This document shows, piece by piece, positions 1 through 8,660 of a DNA stretch of 64,000 nt. Every line of letters begins with the position of its first letter. The stretch's first letter is position 1. Source of the stretch: Eutypa lata (Eukaryota > Ascomycota > Sordariomycetes > Xylariales > Diatrypaceae); contig JAKULF010000002.1 of NCBI GenBank assembly GCA_022661535.1, forward strand, positions 930,001-994,000, in the 5' to 3' direction. Made by a program: the position numbers and the translations under genes. The notes beneath the pieces are model-generated. The model saw only the letters and a program-made list of their open reading frames with translations, did no database searches and was not told the DNA's origin.

Positions 1-354
1 TACGGCAAGAGGACTACGGCCAACGGCATGCAACTAACCATGGGCAACGCATCTGGAATTATGACACCTTTCATCTAGTAAGTCATGGTCACCATCTTTT
101 TTGTCCACTGCTGTTCTCAATGCCTAACGTGTTCTAGCCTATCTGCGTACGCTCCTCGCTATATCCAGGGGAATGCGGTCTCCCTTTCCCTGGTGGGGAT
201 GGCCACAGCCATTTACGGATTTCTGTGGTACTACTATGATAAAAAGAACAAGATCCGTTCTGGATCGCCGATGAAGTCTAAACACGAAAACTTGTCAGAA
301 GAGCAGCTGGCGGAATTAGGCGACGAGAGCCCGCACTATCGCTATACCATCTGA
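1..354 (+). CDS. MFS transporter, anion:cation symporter (Dal5/Tna1-like), 3' end only
   Basis: This is the C-terminal part of a major facilitator carrier; the gene begins before the window. The first exon is open from base 1 to 77, an intron runs 78-137 (GTAAGT donor, CTAAC branch, CTAG acceptor), and the last exon is 138-354. A Tyr codon is split across the junction. The visible protein has the GKRTTANG loop, a helix, then the APRY turn and a last hydrophobic helix (SLSLVGMATAIYGFLWYYY), followed by a Lys-rich cytoplasmic tail ending GDESPHYRYTI. That order and ending are usual for the Dal5/Tna1-type fungal carriers of allantoate, nicotinate and similar acids. The substrate cannot be told from this fragment. 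Family assignment is firm; the specific member is not. Confidence 0.85.
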
Positions 355-908
355 AAGGTTATAACTGGCTACCTTCGCGTAGGGGGCGGGCGATTGGACG
401 GAAACTCTTCGAAAATAGAGCAGATAACTAGACTAGGGATTAGATTAAGGGAACTTTACAAAAGTGATCATTGATCAACCAGTTCATTGTTCATATGATT
501 AGGTGTGCTTGGTACCTAGACAGAGCTTGACGATTACCTTTCAGGTGTCTCCTCCGACTTACCTAATAATGATCTTGAGTGCCTAAGTGCATGGGCCTCC
601 AGGTGGTTCTGTCCTACCCCACCAGAATGCTGCCTATTCCTTAGCACTAAAGTTTCGCGGCAGGCGCGTCACGCTAACCAACCCATCTATCTAATTCGTT
701 AATTGATTTTTGACGCGTTTAAACTTAAAGACTTGGGAGATGGTCGTGACATCACTCTAACCTTTCCTTACCTATTCTCGTGAGAAAGTGTCCTAGTTCT
801 CTCTTGATTCCACCAAACCACATCATAGCCCAACTAAAAACCCGTTCTTAAATCTCACGGCACAACCGAAAACACACGTGTCATAGACTACCAGCCAGAG
901 CCGCCAAG
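355..908. other. Intergenic spacer and FEN1 promoter region
   Basis: No open frame worth calling. It joins the 3' end of the MFS gene to the start of FEN1 on the same strand. It holds an ACGCGT box (713-718) and a CACGTG E-box (875-880), both given or noted with FEN1. Confidence 0.6.
713..718. promoter_or_regulatory. MCB-like ACGCGT box upstream of FEN1
   Basis: The palindrome ACGCGT lies about 190 bases before the FEN1 start codon. In yeasts this is the core MBF (Mbp1/Swi6) site that drives G1/S expression of DNA replication genes, including the yeast FEN1 gene RAD27. One copy is seen; use in this organism is inferred. Confidence 0.4.
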
Positions 909-2222
909 ATGGGTATTAAACACCTATTCCAGATCATCAAAGATGAAGCCCCAGATGCGATTAAGGAAGGCGACATCAAGAGCCAGTTCGGACGAAAGGT
1001 CGCAATCGTACGTAGTTGCTGGGTTTATACATGTGAAGTTCGTAAAAGAAACTAACTAACCATTTTAAATCTCGATTTAGGATGCATCGATGAGCATTTA
1101 CAGCTTCATGATCGCCGTCCGCTCAGATGGCCAGCAGCTTATGAACGAAGACGGCGTCACCACCTCTCATATCATGGGAATGTTTTACCGCACCCTACGA
1201 ATGGTCGAGAACGGCATCAAACCCCTGTACGTCTTCGATGGTGCACCGCCTAAGCTAAAGTCGGGCGAGCTGGCCCGTCGTTTTCAGCGCAAAGCCGAAG
1301 CCAAGGATTCCCTCGAGGAAGCGAAAGAGACGGGAACAGCCGAGGATGTCGAGAAGTTCTCCAGACGAACGGTCAAGGTCACAAGAGAGCACAACGAGGA
1401 ATGCCAGAAACTGCTGAAGTTGATGGGCATCCCCTATATCATCGCCCCGACTGAAGCCGAGGCACAGTGCGCTGCCTTGGCTAGAGCTGGCAAGGTCTAC
1501 GCAGCTGCGAGTGAAGATATGGATACCCTCTGCTTTGACAGTCCCATCCTGCTGCGACACCTCACTTTTAGCGAGCAGAGGAAAGAGCCCATCCAGGAGG
1601 TTCACCTAGATCGCGTACTTGAGGGACTTGGGATGGAACGCAAACAGGTGAGCATCGACCTTTTCGGACGTAGATTGTGGAAAACATATACTAAACATGT
1701 CAGTTTGTGGATATGTGCATCTTGCTCGGCTGCGATTATCTCGACCCCGTCCCCAAGGTCGGCCCGCACACGGCCCTGAAGCTCATTCGAGAACACGGTA
1801 CACTTGAGAAGGTTGTTGACTTCATTCAGAACGACTCCAAGTCGAAGTATACCCTACCGGAAGACTGGCCCTTTGCCGACGCGCGCACTCTCTTCTTCGA
1901 GCCCGACGTGCGTAAGGCCGACGACCCCTTGTGCGACTTCAAGTGGGAAAAGCCGGACATCGAGGCGCTCGTCCAGTTCCTGGTGGGCGAGAAGAATTTC
2001 AACGAAGACAGAGTTCGCTCCGCTGGTGCGAGATTGGAGAAGCACATGAAGAGCTCCCAGCAGGCTCGACTGGAGGGGTTCTTCAAGCCTATCGCCAAGA
2101 CGGACGAGGAGAAGAAGGCTCACAAGCGAAAGCTCGAGGAGCAGAACGAGGCCAAAAAGAAGAAGCTCAAGGAGGAGAAGAAGGAGAAGGCCAAGTCCAA
2201 GGCGAAACCTCGCGGCGCTTAG
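909..2222 (+). CDS. FEN1: Flap endonuclease 1
   Basis: Structure-specific 5' nuclease that removes RNA-primed flaps in Okazaki fragment maturation and acts in long-patch base excision repair, in the nucleus with PCNA. Exons 909-1007, 1081-1647 and 1704-2222 give 394 residues, the usual family length. All metal-binding acids fall at the family numbering: D34 (first residue of exon 2), D86 region (VFDG), E158 and E160 (EAEAQ), D179 and D181 (SEDMD), D233 (GCDY). The PCNA-binding PIP box is QARLEGFF at 342-349, followed by a Lys-rich tail. The start codon sits in a strong context (gccaagATGGG) and gives the invariant MGI N-terminus, whose free amino group threads the DNA. An MCB-like site upstream suggests S-phase expression. 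Nothing is missing. Very sure of identity and exon chain. Confidence 0.98.
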
Positions 2223-2766
2223 CTTAAATCGGTTGGTTGTTGCTTGCTTGAGAACTCGGGGAAGTTTCATGCAATATATCTCCGTGAGTGAGAAATGTAT
2301 CATGGGAGGAAAGGGCAGGAGAGCGGATCTGCTTCGCATACGGCGTTTACTGGCTCGGGTCCAACTTTTTTTATTTGGAGTTCATGGCTGTTAATGGGAT
2401 GGATGCATGATATCAGATACCAAAAATGGGGTATTTATCAATGATCGGGGGTTCTCTAGACCAAGTTGCTAGTTGATACTACTTTTCGCGCTTTATTGCC
2501 ATGTACTGACGTGTCCACAATGCGTCCAGATGTTGCCTCTACTCGTTATATGAAAAGTAGTGCCGCATCAGTATAGGCGGTGTAAGCGGCAAGCCCCTAT
2601 TTCTTATTTACAACAAGGGTGCAAAATATATATACATAAGAATTGAGAAGTCCGACCAAATGGCCTCCCAACCAACTTCAGCACTATCGTATGTACCTAG
2701 ACTCCTGGTCGGATCGTACCTAATGCTGATATGTAAATTTCGAAGCTCGATTAAGCTACAACCCCC
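2223..2766. other. Convergent intergenic spacer
   Basis: Space between the 3' ends of FEN1 (+) and the AA9 gene (-). No coding signal seen. Confidence 0.5.
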
Positions 2767-4075
2767 TTATGTTAGTCTCATTACCGCCCATCCATAACGA
2801 AACCCGCAGGCTCGGCATCAATCAACGTCGATGGCAGTGGTGGTAAAATAAAATAAAAAGAAGAAGAAAAAGGGGGAAAGACATACCGCAGGACGCGACC
2901 TCTCCGCCCGGAGCGGCGTACGTGGTGGGGTCGAAGCCGTTGTAGAAGTTCGGGATGTAGATGTTGTCGTCCTCGGCCGCATACGCGCCCGGTAGCGAGA
3001 TCTCCGGGCTGCAGCTACCTCCTCCGCCCGGGCCGGTGATCTTCAGCTGCGCGCAGCCGATGTAGAACTATGAAAAATTTCCCAAGCGAGTTAACAAAAC
3101 TCCCTCCCAGACCAGATCGTTTCGAATAACACAGTATGTACTCCGGTATATCTCTCCCCTAACTAGTAGTTAATGTGAAAGAGGGGATGGAAGGAAGGAA
3201 GGAAGGAAGGAAGCAAAGAAGGAAGCCCCTTACTTGAGCACCGTTGACGGTCTGGGCGCCGTGTAGGGCGAGCATCTCGGAACGAAGCTGTTTTTATTAT
3301 TATTAAGTAGTTGGGTCTCGTTAGCGTCGAAATTCGTTTTAAGGATAGGAGAAGGGAAATTTAGTTAGAGAGGAAAGAAATAGTTCAGCTTCCCTCCCTT
3401 CAGCAGGGAAAATAAGCGCAGAGGGGGTTTGGGGTAGTTAGTTGAGTAGCTTGGGAGGGACTGGGCTGGGCTGGGCTGGGCTGGGGCTGGCTCACGAGGT
3501 ACTCCCCGCTCGCGAGGTTCGCCGGCAGCTGGAAGCTGTGCTTCATGTCGGCGGCGCTCATGATCTCGTTGGCCCACTGGCCCCCCTCGTAGTCGAGCTC
3601 GTCGATCTTAACCCAGCCGGCGCCGACGCCCGTCGCCGACGCCGCGCTGCCGTCCACGGGCCCGTACAGGAAGTGCGTGATGGGGCCCGGGTGCGTCGAT
3701 TGGTCCCACTGCACCGTGATGGTGTCCCCCGCGCTGGCCGCCACCGTCTCCACGCCCGTCCCGTCCGTCCCGTCTACGTTGCAGACTATGTCGTTGCTCG
3801 TTACGTCGGTCTATTGCTTGGTTTGGTTCGTTAGTTGTGATACTCCTCCCATGTTTCATGTGTTTGCCGGTAGCTAACTGAACTAGAGTCTAAGCAGCTA
3901 GGTAACTAGTTAGGTGCGAAAACATGTAATAACTGACCACTGGGTTGTTGCTAGGCGGCATCCGGATCCCGACCTCGAACCCGGGACTCTCGTCGTTCAC
4001 CCAGAACTGGTGGAAGTTCTGGTGTGCCGAGACTGCGGCGGCAAGGATGGAGGCGGAAGCGATTGTTCTCAGCAT
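2767..4075 (-). CDS. Secreted AA9 lytic polysaccharide monooxygenase (former GH61)
   Basis: Copper enzyme that oxidatively cleaves cellulose or related beta-glucans outside the cell. Exons on the minus strand are 4075-3938, 3810-3496, 3287-3234 and 3067-2887, all in phase, giving 229 residues; a short last exon ends about 2767-2772, but its acceptor could not be settled. Residues 1-17 are a signal peptide cut before H18, which becomes the copper-binding first residue (HQNF). The second copper ligand is H160 in MLALH, and the axial Tyr is Y171 in the QFYIGC motif. Exon 2 carries the central beta-sandwich with ITHFLYGPV. No cellulose-binding module is visible. The start was set at the ATG giving the signal peptide; a GTG four codons earlier is not credible. 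The first donor is GTCAGT rather than GTRAGT. Identity is firm, the C-terminus is open. Confidence 0.92.
3189..3213. repeat. (GGAA)n microsatellite in AA9 intron 3
   Basis: About six tandem GGAA units inside an intron of the AA9 gene. A second short array of CTGGG units lies in intron 2 near 3461-3486. Confidence 0.9.
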
Positions 4076-4087
4076 CTTGATCACGGC

Positions 4088-4108
4088 GTGTGTGTGTGTG
4101 TGTGTGTG
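4088..4108. repeat. (GT)n microsatellite in AA9 5' leader
   Basis: Ten GT units on the plus strand, that is (CA)n in the transcript sense, only 12 bases upstream of the AA9 start codon and so probably inside its 5' untranslated leader. Confidence 0.9.
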
Positions 4109-4916
4109 CTTTGTGAGTACACTGTAGAGAACAAGTTCAATATAGTCACGACTAAGAATATACGAGGAAGAACATCACATAATGAGCTGTATCTAGAGAG
4201 AAAGATATATCTATAGCTAGTAAGGATATAACGTTGCTATTGGTGGGCCTTTCTTAAGCGACGGCCGTCCCCGGAGCAGAACCATTCTCTTGGCTATGAA
4301 GTGACGATCGTTCGTATCTCTAGTAGCCGAGGAGGGAGAGGGATCGTGTCTTACGCCATCTCCCCGAGCCCTCGGTTGCTGCAATCTGCGGAGGGTCCCG
4401 TCCCGTCATCTAAACTCGGACCTTCAGAGACCCACTCTCTGAAACAAAACGCCGGCATTCGTGGGAAATTCTGCGTGGTGTTTCATGCTTACAAACTCCC
4501 TTTCCTGCCTGCCTGCCTGCCTGCCTGCCTGCGTGTTTGCTTCATCTGTAATCCAAATCCCCCAATTCATCAGCTAATACCTAGGCTGCCGTGGTGATCT
4601 GCCACCCGCCTCACATGACAGCTCGGGGCTGATGCCGAGACGCCAAGTCGTTGACCGACTTATAGTACCTGGATGGATATGTAGGCTCTGTTGTTATTCG
4701 TGGCTGAGAAGCGCTGCAATGCACGTCTGCGCTTCATAACCTCTACATATATGACAGACTTCCTTCAGTGAAGCCCGAAATCCATGGGGTCGTCGAACCC
4801 GGCCTCCATTCTTCGAGCAGCGAGATGTCATTTACGTACGTATTGGAATCGGGGAGAAACAGAGACCGAACCAAAAGAATCTTGCATTGGAGTCAAACTG
4901 GTACAGGTAGATCGAA
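4109..4916. other. AA9 upstream region, no gene seen
   Basis: Promoter side of the AA9 gene and 3' flank of the next minus-strand gene. It contains a (CCTG)n microsatellite at about 4504-4532. The open frame at 4301-4597 runs through this simple repeat and has no family look. Confidence 0.5.
4504..4532. repeat. (CCTG)n microsatellite
   Basis: About seven tandem CCTG units in non-coding DNA upstream of the AA9 gene. Confidence 0.9.
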
Positions 4917-5270
4917 TCAGATATACCGAAACATGTTATTCCGAACCCCTCGCTTCATAGCGACCGGCTTCCCGTCCTCATACTCGATGCCGGCCGCCCC
5001 GCCGTCCCCGGCCCTGCCCGACATCTTCTGTCTCAGCTCTGCGTCTAGTTCCGCCATAGTCTTCTTTTTCGGGTTCTTCGCCTCCAATGTAGTAGTAGCG
5101 CTTTTATTCACTGCATGCTTTGGAGCCTCTGTCTTGCCCTGAGAGTCTGCTTGTGCTTGTGGACTTGGCTTCAACGCGTCTGCGATCCCGCGATTACTGC
5201 TGCCGATAAGACCGACAGTGACAGATGATCTGCTGCGTGGGATGCGTGAAGCGCGCTTGACGCTGAGCAT
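4917..5270 (-). CDS. Small conserved fungal protein of unknown function
   Basis: An intronless frame of 117 residues. The ATG at 5270 gives MLSVKRASRIPRSRSS; a longer frame upstream only opens with TTG. The N-terminal third is basic and Ser/Arg-rich, which could be a mitochondrial presequence. The middle is low complexity. The C-terminal 50 residues are charged and well ordered: a short helix (TMAELDAELRQKM), a Gly-rich stretch (SGRAGDGGAAGIEYEDGKP) and a closing basic segment KRGVRNNMFRYI. I recognise this C-terminal block as a recurrent pattern in small ascomycete hypothetical proteins, without a known role. Stands alone between the AA9 gene and the miniprotein below. Coding status is likely, function unknown. 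Confidence 0.7.
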   Translation of the reverse strand: MLSVKRASRIPRSRSSVTVGLIGSSNRGIADALKPSPQAQADSQGKTEAPKHAVNKSATTTLEAKNPKKKTMAELDAELRQKMSGRAGDGGAAGIEYEDGKPVAMKRGVRNNMFRYI

Positions 5271-5698
5271 CTTTAGGTATGATGGCGTGTATTGAGATAT
5301 TCGAGGTAGGTGGAAATTAAAGGTGTTCAATAGGGCAGAGGTGGAGTGGTGGTAGCTGAAATAAATATCGTTGAAAGTTAGATCATCTATTCAAACACAT
5401 GACGTCATCCCTTATTTGCTGTACTCCGTTTTCGTCATTCTACGTAGGTTCATTTCAACAGCTTGACCAGCTATTTCCAAATAATTCATGAGTGCCTTGA
5501 AATAATGTCTCATTGTCACTTTACGGTAGGTCGTAAGAGTAAGATTCCCCAGTATCTGAAATAACTGACTCATTGCTCGTCACATCGACTCTCTCCCTAA
5601 ACATCTACAACCGAACTAAAAGCTACCTTCTATATTATCGCCCCTTTCATAGTAGGCATATCGCTAGCTTCTATGTCATCTCCCTGCCCACTCGTCAA
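5271..5698. other. Spacer, no gene seen
   Basis: AT-rich stretch between two minus-strand genes; no supported frame. Confidence 0.4.
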
Positions 5699-5860
5699 CT
5701 ATTGCCTACCTGCGGCAATAATGGCCTCATCACCACCGGCGTCGTAGAGTCCACGGTAGTACCCCATTCTGAGGCAATACATCCCCACCAACATACCAGG
5801 TACCACGACCGCGAAAAGTACGCCAATGAAGATTGCCACGATATCTCCGGCTGGAAGCAT
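5699..5860 (-). CDS. Putative 53-residue single-pass membrane miniprotein
   Basis: A short frame opening with ATG at 5860 and ending in TAG at 5699. The predicted protein begins MLPAGDIVAIFIGVLFAV, continues hydrophobic to about residue 30 (VVVPGMLVGMYCL), then becomes polar (RMGYYRGLYDAGGDEA). This is one strong transmembrane helix with a short acidic/Gly-rich tail, and codon choice looks like real fungal coding sequence. The last codons GGT AGG CAA TAG include a GTAGGC that could be a splice donor, so the protein may be longer. I do not recognise a family. It could be a stand-alone small membrane protein or one exon of an unseen gene. Confidence 0.45.
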   Translation of the reverse strand: MLPAGDIVAIFIGVLFAVVVPGMLVGMYCLRMGYYRGLYDAGGDEAIIAAGRQ

Positions 5861-6756
5861 AGTAGTTAGTGTACGATAGATTGATGTATTTGCGGTGTAG
5901 TATTATGTAGATACGACTGGCCTTTAATACGTGAAGGACCACCTTTGATAGGGAATTGGTGTTGTAGGAATGATTAGATAGTAAATAGAGAAAAACATTC
6001 TTATATAGATCTAACACTCTGAGTAGTATCACTGTTCGAGTATATGGTCATTTTATCGATAGAGCCATAGTCACAATAATAAGGTGTGATTCCTACCCGG
6101 GTCCCCATATCCAGGTCTAATCAGAATTGCATAGCATTGTCGTCTGGACTGAACCACGGTTGTGTGGTACTCACAGCATAATGGCTTTATTCAATTAACT
6201 TCATATCAAGGCGTAGGTCAAGGACAATTAATAAAAAACCGACTGTTCCGACTCGCCACATCGACCTGTGCGCGATGGTAATATCAGCATGAGTATAATG
6301 TTGTGAGTATCCCTGCAATAAACAAGAGCTGGGAAGAGCTCAATAATTACCAGACAATGAATCCACCCATGCTGATAAATGGCATTCAACCAAGTCTTTA
6401 AACTGCAGCATCAACGCCGGGATAGGTAGTTCTTTGTAGGCAACGAAGCTCTAATTACTGCTTGCAGTCGTGCGAACCAACCCTTGAACAATGAAACCAC
6501 CGAAGTAGACTTAGTGCACCTGGTTTTTGGCCGCCCCTTTAAATTCGAATCAGTTTCCTGCCAATTGTTTTCTTTATGTAATAAGTTAGTCGTAAATATA
6601 GTAAACTTGCGGGAGTCCCGGGAAGACCTTCACTTTCCCCTTTTGTTCTCCTTACCAAGCCCGTAATAAATTCACTTACTGGGGCAAAAGCCATACAAGC
6701 TTCCAACCTTGAATCATTCTCCTGATCACAATTATCCCATAACCTAGCTACCAAAC
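5861..6756. other. AT-rich spacer, no gene seen
   Basis: Divergent space between the miniprotein (-) and the C48-like gene (+). Frames in it are short and lack family features. Confidence 0.5.
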
Positions 6757-7956
6757 ATGGCAGCACCTAGGAAGCGTCCTCGGCTAGGTATGCCCTATAC
6801 GGGAGATTTCTGGAAAGGGGACAATCTTGAATGGACACGAGCTCATGTCCTTGACAATGGGTTGATCCGTCCCAAAGCTACAAGTAGGGCCAAACTAGAC
6901 AAGGCTCTCCCAGACCCCAACGATGCGGCGGACCACCTATACGGGCTCAACACGTTACAGCAGCGGGAAGACTCGCCCGCCAACGACCCCATTCTGCTAG
7001 GCAGCCTCCAGGCCATGACGTCCTACCTCCCCACGGAGGTGTTCGACCAGATCTACATCGGCGAGCAGCCGGGCGAGTCGACGGACTTCTCGGTCCTCGT
7101 GCAGGACGCGGCCTTCGCGCGGCAGCTGGCGACGAACTGGCCGCTGGACCACGCCATGTACCGGAACATCAAGTTCGGCCCGTTCTTCTTCTGGCCCATC
7201 AACACGGGCAAGGAGGGCAGCAGCAGCAGCAAGGACCACTACGTGACGGTGATCATGTGGCTGCGCCAGAACCCGGACGCGGTGGCGGAGCGGGAGAAGC
7301 ACCTGGCGGAGCGGCGCCGGGCGTCCTCGGCCGAGCTCCAGGCCCCCGTCCCCTACGACGAGGTCCTCCAGTGGAGCATCGTCGACCCGAAGCGCGGCAA
7401 CTTCGACGCGGCGGGCAACCAGACGGACGGGCGGGAGGCCAACCGGCACATAGGCCGCGTGCAGTGCGTCCGGCGCCGCGTGCGCGCCATCCTCGAGCGC
7501 GGCGGCCTCAAGTGGGACTTCGCGACGGAGTTCATGCAGAGCACGGGGGCGCCGACGTTCGCGCTGCCGTGGGTGCCGCCGCAGCGCGACGACTGGAGCT
7601 CCGGCATGCGGTCGTTCGCGCTCATCAAGAAGCAGTGCGACGTCGTGCTCGAGGCGCACTGCGCCGAGGTCCCCGTCGACGACGCCTACTTCTGGGAGCG
7701 CGCCTCCGGCTGGCTCAACCCGCACCAGGTCCGCCACGAGATGATGGGCCTGCTCGCCCTCAAGTGCATCGCCAAGATGAGCTGGAAGGCCCGCATCGCC
7801 ATCGAGCCCATCGTCGATCTCGACGGCGTCATGCAGAAGGACAAGTTCCCCGCCAAGAAGCTCAAGCCGAGCGAGACGCCGTCTGCCTGGTATCCCCAGG
7901 GCGACTTTGATGGTCCTGACTTGACACGCGTTTCGAATGGCTATAAGGATACGTAA
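6757..7956 (+). CDS. Ulp1/C48-like protein with catalytic Cys replaced by Ser
   Basis: Single exon, 399 residues, start in good context (aaacATGG). I see the spacing of a C48 (SUMO/NEDD8-type) cysteine protease core: H161 in DHYVTVIMWL, then D210 in WSIVDP after a charged insert of about 35 residues, then Q276 in PPQRDDW followed six residues later by S282-G283 (WSSG), where active C48 enzymes have a Q-x5-C-G motif. The nucleophile position is thus Ser. The N-terminal 100 residues are basic, then Pro-rich and unlike known domains. The exon from about 7000 to 7900 is markedly GC-rich, which makes long antisense shadow frames. It may be a catalytically dead peptidase-fold protein. The family link is an inference from motif order, not from overall similarity. 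Confidence 0.6.
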   Translation: MAAPRKRPRLGMPYTGDFWKGDNLEWTRAHVLDNGLIRPKATSRAKLDKALPDPNDAADHLYGLNTLQQREDSPANDPILLGSLQAMTSYLPTEVFDQIYIGEQPGESTDFSVLVQDAAFARQLATNWPLDHAMYRNIKFGPFFFWPINTGKEGSSSSKDHYVTVIMWLRQNPDAVAEREKHLAERRRASSAELQAPVPYDEVLQWSIVDPKRGNFDAAGNQTDGREANRHIGRVQCVRRRVRAILERGGLKWDFATEFMQSTGAPTFALPWVPPQRDDWSSGMRSFALIKKQCDVVLEAHCAEVPVDDAYFWERASGWLNPHQVRHEMMGLLALKCIAKMSWKARIAIEPIVDLDGVMQKDKFPAKKLKPSETPSAWYPQGDFDGPDLTRVSNGYKDT

Positions 7957-8564
7957 GAAGATTGATTAGAGGAGATAGATAGTATGATGCGAGTCCGTTA
8001 TGGGGCACCCCAAGTCCAATATGCGCATTCAGAGGGAACATGGGATTGGCTGCAACTTAGATTATCTGTATATTTGTACGCGAAACTTGATGGGCTAATG
8101 TTGGGAGGAATGGGAGCTGTCATATGCTATGCAAAAGCAGGATGTAGTGGTAAAGGGCTATGGGAATCTCCTACGAGCCTTCATCAATCCAAACAAATCT
8201 CTACCCCTAAAGGAGAGTTTGTTCAATAGCTCCCAATCTGTTCATCAGCTGACACCAGGGTTTCTAATCCTACCATAAAATGTAGTAACTGGCTTCTTTC
8301 GTGATATTCTATAGGTGGGCTTTAATCTGAACGCGTTGTGAGATAACATCCATACATACATGTACTATCCGATGCCCTGACTAGCGAAGACTTGCCAATT
8401 GATCGATCAATCAATCGTATATTATTGATATTCATAAAAGAGGTACGAGGAAACAGAATAGACGAGAAGAAGAAAGAAGAAAGAAAAAAGAAAAATAGTA
8501 GAGCATCCATTGACTTGCATCCCTATACAAAAAAGAACCATAGAGAAAGAAAAAAAGGTTGTTG
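7957..8564. other. Spacer with tRNA 3' flank
   Basis: No gene seen. On the minus strand the tRNA transcript is followed by A/T runs just below 8565 that could end Pol III transcription. Confidence 0.5.
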
Positions 8565-8660
8565 GGCCTGAACCAGGATTTGAACCTGGGACCTCTCGCA
8601 TATTAGAACTTAGGAAGTTTTGAACCCTAAGCGAGAATCATACCACTAGACCATCCAGGC
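8565..8660 (-). tRNA. tRNA-Pro (anticodon AGG) with 24-nt intron
   Basis: Read on the minus strand the gene starts GCCTGGA and its 3' arm TTCAGGC pairs with it (one G-U), followed by discriminator C. The D arm carries the A box (GGTCTAGTGGTAT). The anticodon stem CTCGC/GCGAG encloses TTAGGGT with AGG as anticodon (8626-8628). A 24-base intron (8601-8624) sits one base 3' of the anticodon, the canonical place, and contains CCTAA, which can pair with the TTAGG of the loop. The T arm is CCAGG-TTCAAAT-CCTGG, which is the B box. Mature length is 72 nt without CCA. Confidence 0.97.

Noticed and set aside
4301..4597. 98-codon plus-strand frame
   Set aside because: Runs through a CCTG simple repeat; no domain order.
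6997..7737. 246-codon antisense frame
   Set aside because: Shadow of the GC-rich C48-like gene; Arg/Leu/Val-rich without pattern.
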